64,000 bases of DNA, from the NCBI GenBank assembly GCA_903813345.2, contig CAIIXF020000002.1, forward strand, positions 20,288,455 to 20,352,454, in the 5' to 3' direction. The position numbers and the translations under genes are program-made. This document shows, in pieces, positions 9,201-18,900 of this stretch; positions within the stretch are counted from its first letter, which is position 1, and each line of letters begins with the position of its first letter. Origin of the DNA: Owenia fusiformis (Eukaryota; Annelida; Polychaeta; Sabellida; Oweniidae). The notes under the pieces are model-generated. The model did not search any database. It was given only the letters and a program-made list of their open reading frames with translations, and was not told the origin of the DNA.

Positions 9201-11076
9201 TTAATACCTTTGTTGTCATGCCTGATTTGTCCAAGTACGATACGTAGACTACCCACCGGATGAAATTAACTCCTACTGCTTATAATTCATTAACAATTAC
9301 ATAAGTACAATTCAATGTTCAATAATGTGAATATATAGTAATCAGTGTACAGTACATTTCAAATAATAATATCTAATAATGATATTGAATCAAAACAGTA
9401 ATAATATTCAGTGAGTTGAATAAACGTAAAATAACTGTTGCTCGCAATGTGCCTTATGTGCCCGCCTACATATATCACTGTTCCACAACTAGTTATTTTG
9501 ACGGAACGTCAATGTAACAAAATGGATGAATTCGAACTTCCTGGTTATGAGTTTTTTGTTTTCTTGATTTAAACCTACTTATTAGTCAAGTTACAGATTA
9601 TAATTTGGCACAAAGGTAGAAAATGTAGTCTGGGCTAGTTTTAATAAGTTTATTCGATTTGGAATTTGATTTGTAAATGAAGTTGCAATACATATATTTA
9701 GCCCCTCGCTTTTGCTACATTGACGAAAATCCGTTATATTACCAATGTATGTTACTTTGACGACTTACGTCAATGTAACATAAGCGATGGTCTAAATGCA
9801 TGAATTACAGCTTTATTTACAAATCAAATTCCAAACCGAGAGCATTTCTCAAAGCTGGACTATGTTGTCTAACTTTGTGCCAAATGATAATCCGCAACAT
9901 GACTCGTAAGTTTAAATCGAGAAGACAAAAACTCGCATTCAGGAAGTTCATCCATTTTGTTACTTTGACGTTTGACGTTCCGTCAAAGTAACTAGTTGTG
10001 GAACAATGGTGTATGTGCTGGCTTAGAATTCAACTGACCCCCGTCTGCGCTACCTAGGCCTAGGACCGCAGTAAACCACTTGACTCGGCACCTACTTAAT
10101 ATTCATTATTCATATAAGATAAACGATACGCATCGTCTCTTTCCACTGAGTCTAGAGCAATCGAAACCTTGTGGTTAATGTTACGCGGTAAACACGATAC
10201 AAAAATATGTCATATTCCGCAACGAATATGGCATATTCACTTGCGGTGTATGACAGATTCACCTGCGGTATATGGCATACACACTAACCAATGAGAAAGT
10301 GATACGGAAGTACGCAATTGTCAATTGCATCGATTGAACGAACAAGTAAATCGTTATAAATTATTATAATGATTACTGAATCAACAGTACTGTGTATCGA
10401 ATATATTAACTTAGCAGAAGTATTAGTCACCAATCTCGCGTAATAAACTTACTCAATCAATCCAGGATTCATATATTAGTACTCGACGCACTAATTATAT
10501 TGGTAATCCAGCGTAGTTTTACATTTAGAGTCGATTCTCGCAACCAATCAAATCAAGGCTTTCTGTATCACGTTTTCACCTGCGGTATATGTCATATTCA
10601 CCTGCGGTATATGGCATATTCCGCAAGTGAGTATGACATATTCCGCAGGTGAGTATCGGGTATTCACTGAAATCGATGTATCGCATATTCACTGCGGAAT
10701 ATCGCATACTCACCTGCAGAATATGCCATATACCGCAGGTGAGTATGTCATATTCACCCGTATCACAAATACCGCGCAACCATTAATGTATGCCATATAC
10801 CGCGTAACAGTTAAGATGAACGATACGGTCGTCCCATAAAACATGATACCTAAAAAATATTTGTATTTTACAGGACAAATTGGTCAAAAGATTGTAAAAC
10901 TTGAGAGGCAACATAGTAAAAGACATGCTCTCATCACACTCAATGATGGTAGAAAGATGCGTTCTGCACTTATTCATGAGCAAAAACCAGGGATGTGTTG
11001 GAATCTAGACCAGGATTTTTTCACAAAAGCAGAACTTTCATCTTTTATGATTAAATGTTTGTTATGCAAGGATTGA
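3211..11076 (+). CDS. Secreted lysozyme/transglycosylase-like + ITIH C-terminal-like protein, seven exons, complete
   Basis: Seven exons with GT-AG introns and compatible phases join into 1,143 coding bases, 380 residues plus stop. Residues 1-18 form a signal peptide (LIFLFTIIL core, ISA-Q cleavage-like site). Residues about 25-165 resemble the lysozyme-like fold of SLT transglycosylases: IAIVESRNG carries the candidate catalytic Glu, followed by GGIWQVSKIGF. Residues about 178-370 resemble the C-terminal domain of inter-alpha-trypsin inhibitor heavy chains (PF06668 type): DPH near the start, then a Cys, GLTVN, a DGIFGQ segment like HGLLGQ, and a late CW. A plausible role is an extracellular enzyme acting on peptidoglycan or chitin-like glycans, anchored to matrix through the ITIH-like domain; that is inference. 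The lysozyme-like part is the less certain assignment. A paralogue ends at position 25. Confidence 0.75.
3625..4010 (+). repeat. Dispersed repeat copy related to the MITE at 7417-7836
   Basis: Long colinear similarity to 7417-7780 (shared blocks gtttcaattttagaatat, ggaaaactaaagattttt, tttgggagaatttaaac, cataacttcaccaatt). The right terminus is lost or replaced by a short GCCGGC hairpin near 4000. It lies in intron 1 of the lysozyme-like gene. Confidence 0.7.
4257..4429 (+). CDS. Lysozyme-like/ITIH-C gene exon 2 (first half of catalytic domain)
   Basis: Acceptor ccttcag, donor gtgagt, 57 full codons. It carries VESRNGEDP, where the Glu fits the catalytic acid of lysozyme-fold enzymes, and ends in GGIWQ. 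Confidence 0.8.
4430..5487 (+). other. Intron 2 of the lysozyme-like gene, flanked by a 12-bp direct repeat
   Basis: The string atttggcaggtg spans the exon 2 donor and also the exon 3 acceptor, so the intron is bounded by a perfect 12-bp direct repeat containing AG|GT. It contains the TA-flanked MITE 5099-5400; the rest is unremarkable AT-rich sequence. Confidence 0.8.
5099..5400. mobile_element. CAGGGTG...CACCCTG MITE with TA target duplication
   Basis: Terminal inverted repeats CAGGGTGACACA and GGCACACCCTG are flanked directly by TA on each side (5097-5098 and 5401-5402). TA duplication points to Tc1/mariner-type mobilisation. No transposase is present. Confidence 0.75.
5488..5800 (+). CDS. 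Lysozyme-like/ITIH-C gene exon 3 (second half of catalytic domain)
   Basis: Acceptor tttggcag, donor gtaata, 104 codons then phase 1. It starts VSKIGFDDTQN and contains DPFLSALAARLYL, a helix resembling the goose-type/SLT lysozyme core. The donor is a weaker match than the others. Confidence 0.75.
5868..5976. repeat. Fragment of the GGGCC/ATCCGCC repeat family
   Basis: Runs of GGCCC-AAAATTTT and the terminal motif ggatccgccagtga match the better preserved copies at 12476-12749, 33836-34119 and 52576-52733. It lies just inside intron 3. Confidence 0.65.
6359..6478 (+). CDS. Lysozyme-like/ITIH-C gene exon 4 (start of ITIH-C-like domain)
   Basis: Acceptor ttctttcag, donor gtaagt. It encodes RDPHLVKQI, a conserved-type Cys and GKPENFVRLFHSPEV, which parallels the opening of the ITIH C-terminal domain. 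Confidence 0.75.
6789..6955 (+). CDS. Lysozyme-like/ITIH-C gene exon 5
   Basis: Acceptor gattaccag, donor gtagag, phase 1 to phase 0, 55 full codons. It begins GLTVNVGF, matching the GLTVNGQ-type motif of ITIH heavy chains. Confidence 0.75.
7169..7292 (+). CDS. Lysozyme-like/ITIH-C gene exon 6
   Basis: Acceptor ttttcaag after a T-rich tract, donor gtgagt. It encodes 41 codons ending LKTDGIFG, like the HGLLGQF segment of ITIH C-terminal domains. Confidence 0.75.
7417..7836. mobile_element. MITE with CCTTAAAG...CTTTAAGG termini
   Basis: The left end ccttaaagagagaatcaga and right end agattctgcctttaagg are inverted repeats with small mismatches. A related copy is at 3625-4010. The centre holds a small hairpin (gggctttcaactagaagccc). 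It lies in intron 6 of the lysozyme-like gene. Confidence 0.7.
8236..9152. mobile_element. 917-bp foldback element with ~430-bp arms
   Basis: The two halves are reverse complements over almost their whole length (ends acgcg-tactaactcaccgg and ccggtgagttagta-cgcgt), leaving a loop of roughly 35 bp near 8680-8710. GGGGCGTTTTGG occurs repeatedly near centre and ends. ORFs inside are mirror images of each other and not genes. A degraded fragment of the same family is at 41900-41980. Confidence 0.85.
9480..10004. mobile_element. 525-bp foldback element with GTTCCACAACTAGTTA ends
   Basis: The left arm from 9480 and the right arm to 10004 are inverted copies, including the TGACGGAACGTCA dyad and a second TGACG/ACGTCA hairpin near the centre. 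It lies directly after the preceding foldback element in the same intron. Non-coding. Confidence 0.8.
10179..10809. mobile_element. Element with TGTTACGCGGTA ends, GTTAA target duplication and an internal CACCTGCGGTATATG array
   Basis: Perfect 12-bp terminal inverted repeats TGTTACGCGGTA / TACCGCGTAACA are flanked by GTTAA at 10174-10178 and 10810-10814. The interior repeats a ~22-bp module, cacctgcggtatatggcata, in both orientations (left block 10210-10290, right block 10575-10800). The modules are themselves near-palindromic. No ORF of interest. The apparent ORFs at 10576-10839 come from the array. Confidence 0.75.
10874..11076 (+). CDS. Lysozyme-like/ITIH-C gene exon 7 (C-terminus)
   Basis: Acceptor ttttacag, 66 codons then TGA. 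It continues QIGQK and includes GMCW; a CW pair also occurs near the end of ITIH C-terminal domains. It ends KCLLCKD, identical to the paralogue fragment at the window start. Confidence 0.8.
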
Positions 11077-11082
11077 AATAAA
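11077..11082 (+). promoter_or_regulatory. Candidate polyadenylation signal immediately after the stop
   Basis: AATAAA directly follows the TGA of exon 7. The paralogue fragment at 26-31 has AATGAC at the same place, so either a later signal is used or the copies differ in 3' end. Confidence 0.35.
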
Positions 11083-11282
11083 TCGATTGCACACGCAGAT
11101 GGACTAGTGATAACAATAGTATTTCAACATACATTTTTGCATATTTATCCTGGAGTATTGATTTAAAACAGTTTGTTTAGTTGTATGTTGCAACATTTAA
11201 TAATCTAGTAGTTAAGAGAACACATGGCGAATGAAATGCATGATCAAATGACGTTATTTTGCTCATCATAAGTATTTTTCTT

Positions 11283-11796
11283 AAGCCCGGTATACACCAA
11301 TGGGGCAAAATCCCACTTGCCCCATCGAGTCCCATCTTGCCCCATCGAATCCCAATTTGCCCCATCGAATCCCACGAAGTCCCATTGGACCTTGATGACT
11401 TTGCCCCATCGTGCCCCATGGAGTCCCATCAAGCCCCATGGAGTCCCATCAAATCCCACCGTGCCCCATTGGTGTATGTCGGGCTTCGCACAACACGTCA
11501 TATGACCGAAAATCCCACGATGCCCCATGGAAAGAATGAACATGTTCATTCTCGATGGGACTCCATGGGACTCCGTGGGATTTTGCCCCATCGAGTCCCA
11601 CCAAGTCCCACGTGGGACTTCATGGGACCTCATGGGACCTCGTGGGACTCGATGGGGCAAGATGGGGCAAAATCCCACGAAGTCTCATGGAGTCCCACGG
11701 ACTTCATGGGGCAAAATACCAAAAGGTCCCACGAGGTCCCACGCAATGTTAAGTCTATGGAGGTCCCAACTTGCCCCATTGGTGTATACCGGGCTT
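11283..11796. mobile_element. Palindromic element made of TGGGAC/GTCCCAT modules
   Basis: Ends aagcccggtatacaccaat and attggtgtataccgggctt are perfect inverted repeats. Everything between is a degenerate series of ~11-16-bp modules (ccccatcgagtcccat and its complement) switching from mostly one strand to the other near the centre. A third internal terminus-like copy (attggtgtatgtcgggctt) lies at 11468-11486. All overlapping ORFs are by-products of the modules. Confidence 0.75.
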
Positions 11797-12027
11797 TACA
11801 TGGCGAGGCATGATATCAAGGGAAATTTTGCATGTCTTGGCGTGACCATTTGTAACCACACCTGGAATGTGAGCAAAGTTGTATGGATGAACCCTGTCAA
11901 ATCCAAGTAGGCTAGATAAACCCCGGAAAGTAAACAGTGTAAATGAGATTCAAAGCACAATCCTAAATACATAGAATTTTCCCAAGGTAGCGTCTTTATT
12001 GCCCCTTTATTAATGATATATTCTCAG

Positions 12028-12372
12028 TTAGACTAACATTATACACTTTCTTAAATCTATAAACGTCATACCCGGTACACGTAAATTAACGTCAGTGAGG
12101 GCGTGGTCTAAATAACATGGTACAGTATAAATTTCAAGCCCATCTGTATATAACGATGATTCCGAACATTGATTCAGAAATCGCTCAATAACAGTACCCC
12201 CGGGTCCGTACCATTGGCAAATGAGTGTAGAAGTCTTAGCAGTGTTAGTAATACATTTTTTTTCCAATTTTCCTCTTATTTCACCATGTTTTTCATATCT
12301 GTCCCATTTATCAGTATATGTATTCCGGATTTCTCCAACCAACAATAACGAGGGTGGCCCTTTTCGTGCCAC
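12028..12372 (-). CDS. Unrecognised 114-codon open frame, possibly an exon or gene relic
   Basis: Open from a non-ATG codon after a stop at 12375. It has four spaced cysteines and otherwise complex, non-repetitive composition (TDKWDRYEKHGEIRGKLEKK, then CQWYGPGGTVIERFLNQC). A possible acceptor (gttggttggag) lies near its start on the minus strand, which would make it a terminal exon. No family was recognised. It lies between the lysozyme-like gene and THOC2, transcribed away from THOC2. It could equally be chance. Confidence 0.2.
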   Translation of the reverse strand: MARKGPPSLLLVGEIRNTYTDKWDRYEKHGEIRGKLEKKCITNTAKTSTLICQWYGPGGTVIERFLNQCSESSLYTDGLEIYTVPCYLDHALTDVNLRVPGMTFIDLRKCIMLV

Positions 12373-12475
12373 TTATTGAGGCCACGTATTTATTACATAA
12401 ATGCATGGCCTTTTTGGATTATTTTAGGCCAATTTATAAAAAGGGCCTTAAATTTTCAAAATGACACCAATCTCT

Positions 12476-12749
12476 ATGGCGGATCCGGTGGGGGGGCCCA
12501 TGGGGCCCGGCCCCCCCCCCTAAGTTTGGCCCAGAAAAAAAAGTTGGGCCCAAAAAATTTTAAGCCAAAAAAGGCCTCACGGCCACAAAAAGTGGGCCTT
12601 TTGGTCATTATTGGGCCTTATTATTTTGAAAAAAATGGGCCTCAAATTTTCAAAATTTGGGCCCACTTTTCGGTTTTAGTGGTTTTAGGAGGTTTTTTCT
12701 CTGAGCTCAAATTTGGGCCCCCCCCTGTTGGTTCCTGAATCCGCCACTG
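12476..12749. mobile_element. GGGCC-rich MITE with GGCGGATCC/ATCCGCC ends
   Basis: Left atggcggatccgg and right tgaatccgccactga are inverted. The interior is rich in GGGCC and AAAATTTT. Other copies are near 5868, 33836 and 52576. Similar ends (agtggcggatcc) are widespread in marine invertebrate genomes. The 12376-12738 ORF derives from it. Confidence 0.65.
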
Positions 12750-12863
12750 AATCTGAGGCATCCGATTTCGATCCCGGATTTAGATTATGTGTTCCCTCCC
12801 GGGGATGTCTGCATAAATAAGTTTCGTGCAGTGCAATTTCTTTCCATCCTGGCACTTTTCAAG
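12750..12863 (+). promoter_or_regulatory. THOC2: Presumed THOC2 core promoter / 5' UTR
   Basis: The start codon is embedded in AAGATGGCG, a YY1-type motif frequent at starts of animal housekeeping genes. A pyrimidine run (ttctttcc) about 20 bp upstream could be the initiator, and cataaataag near 12812 is a weak TATA-like string. The promoter abuts the MITE 12476-12749. Function is inferred. Confidence 0.35.
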
Positions 12864-12928
12864 ATGGCGCTCGTTTTCCTGAAACCAGAAAGTTACAAAG
12901 CTTGGGATAAAGGTGGAAAACAAGAATT
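12864..12928 (+). CDS. THOC2: THOC2 exon 1
   Basis: ATG plus 21 codons and two bases, donor gtaagt. It encodes [19 protein letters not shown], matching the W-x-x-x-G-x-G-E start of THOC2 proteins. Confidence 0.85.
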
Positions 12929-15900
12929 GTAAGTGTAAACTATCGTAACTCATATCGTAAGAATTTATCCCAGTGTTCCATTTTCAACACGCTGTGTTTG
13001 CATATTGATCTGTCAACGTTAAAAATCAGAATTTTATCAAATATAATGGGCACATGATTTTTCTAGAATATTTTTTGATGTTTACAGTGGGGAACATAAA
13101 GCATGTATGAAAAATACATGCTGTCGCACATGTAATAAATTCTAACCTTAGTGTATTCAGTGCTCTATTTTCTCCGTCCTAGTAAGTCCAAATATAGTGG
13201 AATTTGTATCCATAATGTAAAGTGGGGGACAAAAATAAATCTCAACCCTCAAAAGTTGTCACAATGAGCTAAATTCTAAGTTTCATGTCTCAAACTCTCC
13301 CAAGTGGTAGAAAAATAATTCCCATCCACTTTAAGTAGCACAATAAATGAATCCAAAGCCTCATACCTGCAAATGATGGATAAATCCCTACCAAATCGGA
13401 CTAATGTTTTCATGAATTGCCATGTTTGTGATCCAAGGAGGATTGACTCCCAGAATGCAACATCAAGTAATCTTATTTATTCGTGACGTATTTCAAAACG
13501 GCGGAATGGCATTTTGAAAGCTGACACGTGTCATGTTGCATTCTGGGAGCCAACCCACATTGCGGCGTAATCTGGCTCCAAAATCACCTCAACATTTGAA
13601 GAGTCGGCATTAACATGTGAATTCCACATCAAATTTTTAAGTTCTTATTTGTCATTATGGACACAAATTCCACTATATCTGGACTTACTATGACGGAGAA
13701 AATAGAGCACTGAATACACTGAGGTAAGAATTGATTACATATGCGACAACATGTAATTTCCATATGCCCGAATATGTATATTTCAGATTTTTTAGTTTTT
13801 TGTGCAATAAGCCTGTGCCGTCTTGTAATTTGAAGAATTTCAGCCATGTTAATCTTATTGAAAATAACATGGCAGAGAAACATCCAAATATAAGAGGCCA
13901 CACACTTTATAAGCCAAACTAGAAGCAATCCAAGATATACAAATGTTATTCATGTACATTATGAATATACTTTTCCATATATTATTGCACAATGGTCTCC
14001 CAATTTCTTATTTTTGCCGTTCTACTGACGAAATGAACCAGTGAAATGGACTTTACTTAGAGTCCATTTCACTGCTTCATTTCGTCAGTAGAACGGCAAA
14101 AATAAGAAATTGGGAGACCATTGTGCAATAATATATGACCGGGCTTTCTTTATATTAATTGTACACAAAAGTGTGATGTTTTAATTTCTATCTTTTATTT
14201 ATTTCACTTGTTTTCACTTCTAAGCTACCCACTAAATCTAGTTATGTCTTTTTGAAGTCTAGGCCGAAAGTGACCCAAATCTCTCACATGGCATATAGTA
14301 TATTCTTCAAAACCAGACATCACATGATCACTTCAAATCTGTTATGTAAAAAGTTTAACAATAGGAAGACTGCTTCAAATCCTAATTAGAATCCAAGATA
14401 TAGAAATGTAAATTAAATGTAAATTAAAGAAACATTTGTAAGTCTGAAGATGCTCTGAACAATTGTAATGATTGCATATTTAATGTGAGAAACTGACCAG
14501 AGATATCCCAGGTGTACTACATGACCTGTTGTTTATCTAAATGCTTTTTGTATCATGTTTCCATTAATTAATTTACAAAGTAAAAACAAAGTAAAAGTAT
14601 AAGATATTAATTATAAAATACAACATGAAAATCACTCCGTCACATTTGCTTCTCCTCCAAAGAATGCGTCCCGCATTCTAAATGAAAATCACTCCGTTTA
14701 ATCAGTCCAAAGTCAAAAATATATAACCTGTAATGTTAAATTCTATCAAAGTATAAAATAATGTAAAAATGTTATATCAACGTCCAACGTTGATGTCATC
14801 GTCCAATGTTGATGTCATCGCCTGGAGATGAGGAGTGTCATATTGTCCTTCCTTCCTGAAGTAAAGTCACATTGTTTATAATTGTAGCATTATCAGAGTT
14901 AATATAATTCAGCATCATTTTTATTAATTAAGAAATTCATCATATTAGAAGATTAATAACTCCTCCATACATTTTTGAGGCCATAAGTCTACCAACTTTC
15001 AAATTGTCTGCTAGCAATTCTTATTTTAAGCAATTTAGTGTTCAGAGTGGTCGCATATATATATATATATTTTTAAACACCTATTTGTATACTCTACTTT
15101 ACAATTTACATACTGTTTATCTAACTAAAATCATCATAAACTACCATAATAATTATTAAACTCAATAAAACAATTATAAATAGGACAATTTCTTTGTGAA
15201 AATACCCAAACTGTAATTAACAACCAACAAAGGTAATTGATCACTCATTATGCACCAGCACAGAATTTCACGTGATGATTCTGTTGCCAGTAAAAACTTT
15301 AACTTGGCACAATCCAATCCTGTATTTTCTTGAGTTAAAAATTACAATCATATGTAAAGGAGAAAAAAATCTTTTATGGCCTATTATAACCATATCTAGT
15401 TAAAAGTAACTTGCACTAAATCCTACCTTTCTACTAAGTTTTGTTTATAAACACTGTTAATGATGCACATCATAATTGTTTGTGCAAACTTTATCTGTAC
15501 CATAATGCTTTGGTATATGACCTTTGTCTGGCACATTTAAATAATAATGAGAAACTCACATTGATGAAGTATAAGAGAAGTAAGGCAAATAATCCCTTGC
15601 AATTGAACCTCTTAAACAATGTAAACTGACTGTAGCAGTCCATGAATTCAATTTAAGTTGTACATAGATATCCAATTTAGGATTAATTAATTATATATTT
15701 TGAACAATTAAGATTATTATAAGTTGTCATTCTCAAATTAACTGGTCCCAATTAGTGTCTAGCTCCCAGGAAGTAGTTTGCACCCAGTAACTATATTTAC
15801 TAGAAGGCACTATACTAAATATTAGTAAATAATCCTAACACTTTATTAGTTTACAGGTTAAGACATCTAAAAATATTAGCAGGGTTGGCCATGCAATATT

Positions 15901-18900
15901 GACACTTTTATTTTGGCTCACTATATCTTATCCTTTTTCCTTAGGATTTCACTTGAACTACATTTCTTTCACTTTCACTTGGACTACATTTGTTTTACTT
16001 TCACTTGAACTACATATGTTATTCTAACTAACACTTCTACACACTATATGTACTACGTGCTTATGTCAGAACTTGGACTTACCTTACTGTATAAATGACA
16101 GCAAGGTGGGGTTGCCGCATTCGTGAGCCACTACCTGCCCCTTTAATTAGACGTTAAGACACTGGCTACACAATTACATACACAGATAACAACGTCTTAT
16201 TACTGCATTTGTAATGTGGGGTTTTAGCCATTAAATAACTCAGACTAGGTCGCACGCTGTCCTAGGTTAACCTTTTCTTTAAGGTTTGATCTTCCTGGGA
16301 TCCGCAGATCTACTTGTACATTAAATAGACCTGTGTTTTAATCCTCTTGATTGGAACCAGATATTCTCTTTATTTTTCACTTGCTTTATTATCATTTCAC
16401 TTGCTTTATTACATTTCATTTACTTTATCATTTCTTACTTAATACTCTTTTATCTTTATTTACACTTGACCCTTACCTTAATTTAATAGCATCATCTCTT
16501 ATACCTCACCTGTGTTGTATACTTGTACCATAGAATATATCAAACAATAAACTGCTATAGTTTCTTTACAATACCATATCATACATCATATAATGCCTAC
16601 ATGTACTTACTCAAACAACTAACTAATATGGGACTTAAATGCATGCGTGATGTATCGATTTGCTTTCTTATCTAGTTTTCCTTTTCCTTACTTTACCAGT
16701 GTTTGTTTTGGTGATATGGTATTCCCTTATTAAATTTCTTGGAATATTTTCTTCATACTCCCATGTACTCTTTTTCTCATTACGCCACTTCACCTTATAA
16801 CACTTTTTTCCATTGTGTTTACCACATGCCAAGAGTCGCTCAACTTCTTGTACCTGAGGTGGCTGCTGATCACTTTCACTACTACTATCACTAATACTAC
16901 TACTACCTTGATCAATATGATTGTCATCCTGTAATACCTGTCCCTGTTGAACTCTTGGTATATTTGTTGGTCTTGTCTCTGGATCTACATAAGGCTTCAA
17001 TCTATTTGCATGTACCAAAGACCTCAATAAACGATCATCACTACACCTTATTAGTTTGTATGTCATGTTAGCATTAGCCCTTACAATGTAATATGGACCA
17101 TGATATTTTCTACAATGTTTAGGTGTTAGACCTGTTGGAGTTTTAGGCACATGTAACCATACTCTATCACCTACCTTGAACTGTGGTAGTTTCGCCTTTT
17201 TATCATGTTGGGTTTTAGTCTTTATCTTTGCAGCTTCTTGATTCTCTTTAGCTATATCCCTTGCTACCTCTAAGTTAGTCTGTATATCTTGTAGTCTGTC
17301 TGTGACTGTACTTTGTCCCATACTTACTGGTACCATAGTATCTAGTGGCATAAGGGGTTCCTTACCATACAACAAATAGTAAGGGGAATACCCAGTTGAC
17401 TCAGTTGCTGGTGAAAACCTATAAGAGGCTAAAATACCTGGTAGAAGTTGTGGCCAATTAGATTGTTGTTTATCAACAAAACACCTAAATGCTTGATTGA
17501 TTGTACTGTTCATCCTTTCGCAGCTTGAATTGGTCTCAGGGTGATAACTTGAGGTTGCCCTGTGTTCAATACCAAACATTCTACACAATTCTTGAATAAC
17601 TTTTGACATGAAATTCTGGCCTCTATCTGTAATTAAAGTCTTCATGGAACCATATCTACATATGAATTCTGTAAACAATACCCTGGCTACCTCTGTTGCC
17701 TCTATAGATTTCAAGGCTACCGCTTCTGGCCACTTCGAAAATGAGTCTACAATCAAAAGAATGTACTGAAATCCATTTACCTTGTGTATAGGTCCTAGTA
17801 TATCCATGTGGACACGACTGAATAGACTTCCTGTTGGTAATGGTTGTAAGGGTGCTCTCTGGCCATGATACCTTTTTGATTGTTGACAAATTTCACACGA
17901 TTTTACATATTTCTCTATGTCAGAATACATTTTTGGCCAGTAATATTTGTACCTGATTGTGTTGTATGTCCTATCTTGACCTTGATGCCCTCCCATTAAG
18001 GAGTCATGATAACACTGTAGAACATCCTCTCTCAATTGTTGTGGTATTGCTAATTGTATTACAACTCTGTCTGATTTATGACCTTTTCCCCTTGGATAAT
18101 ACATATGATATAGAATACCATCTTTGATAAGAAAATCCTGACTTTCAAGTATTACCTTTCTTGCTAAGTTCTCTTTGTCTGGTAACTCATCTTGCTCTAA
18201 ATACTTTATGTACATTTGCAGTTGGGGATCTTGTCTTTGTTTATTTTGAAACACCTCATTTGATGATTGAGTAATTTCACATATTGAACTTAGGGCACTT
18301 AGGTCACTACACATACCTGTTTGTTGTTTTGATTCACTTATTGGACACTTTACATTTTGACCTTCTGACCCTATATTACCTGTTTGCATTGTAGTAGGGC
18401 TTGGAATACTATAAGCTACCCATTCATCAGTGCAGCTGTCTTGTGTAATACCTGAGTCCTCTGTTTGTATTGTTGTGGTTTGTTGACACATTTGTTTACA
18501 TTCATTTACTTCATATGGCCTCCGACTTAATGCATCTGCATTTGAATTTGATTTGCCACACCTGAACTCAATGGTGAAATCATATGCCTGGAGTTTGATT
18601 GACCACCTACCTAGCCTACCTGTATGATCTTTAATTGATTGCAGGTACTTTAATGAGATGTGATCAGTGTAAACTATAAAATGTGCATTTGCTATGTATA
18701 TGTGGTATTCATTGATTGCTTCAATTAAAGCAAGGCATTCTCTCTCAGTAATGGACCACTTTCTCTCTCCTGTTGAGAGTGACCTACCTCCATAGCTAAC
18801 TGCTCTCTCTCTCCCTTGTTCGTCTATTTGACCTAATATGTAACCAATAGCTGTACCTGAAGCGTCACATGATATAATGAACGGCTTTTGTAAGTCAGGA

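Noticed and set aside
11244-11910. Several overlapping ORFs of 60-184 codons on both strands
   Set aside because: All are translations of the TGGGAC/GTCCCAT modules in the palindromic element; mirrored frames and low complexity.
13629-13928. Minus-strand ORFs of 71-99 codons, repeated at 21911-22199
   Set aside because: They lie in the repeated host element, overlap each other in different frames and match no family; plus-strand counterparts are equally long.
14645-16667. Envelope-like third gene of the retrotransposon
   Set aside because: No minus-strand ORF over 60 codons, no signal peptide or transmembrane pattern.
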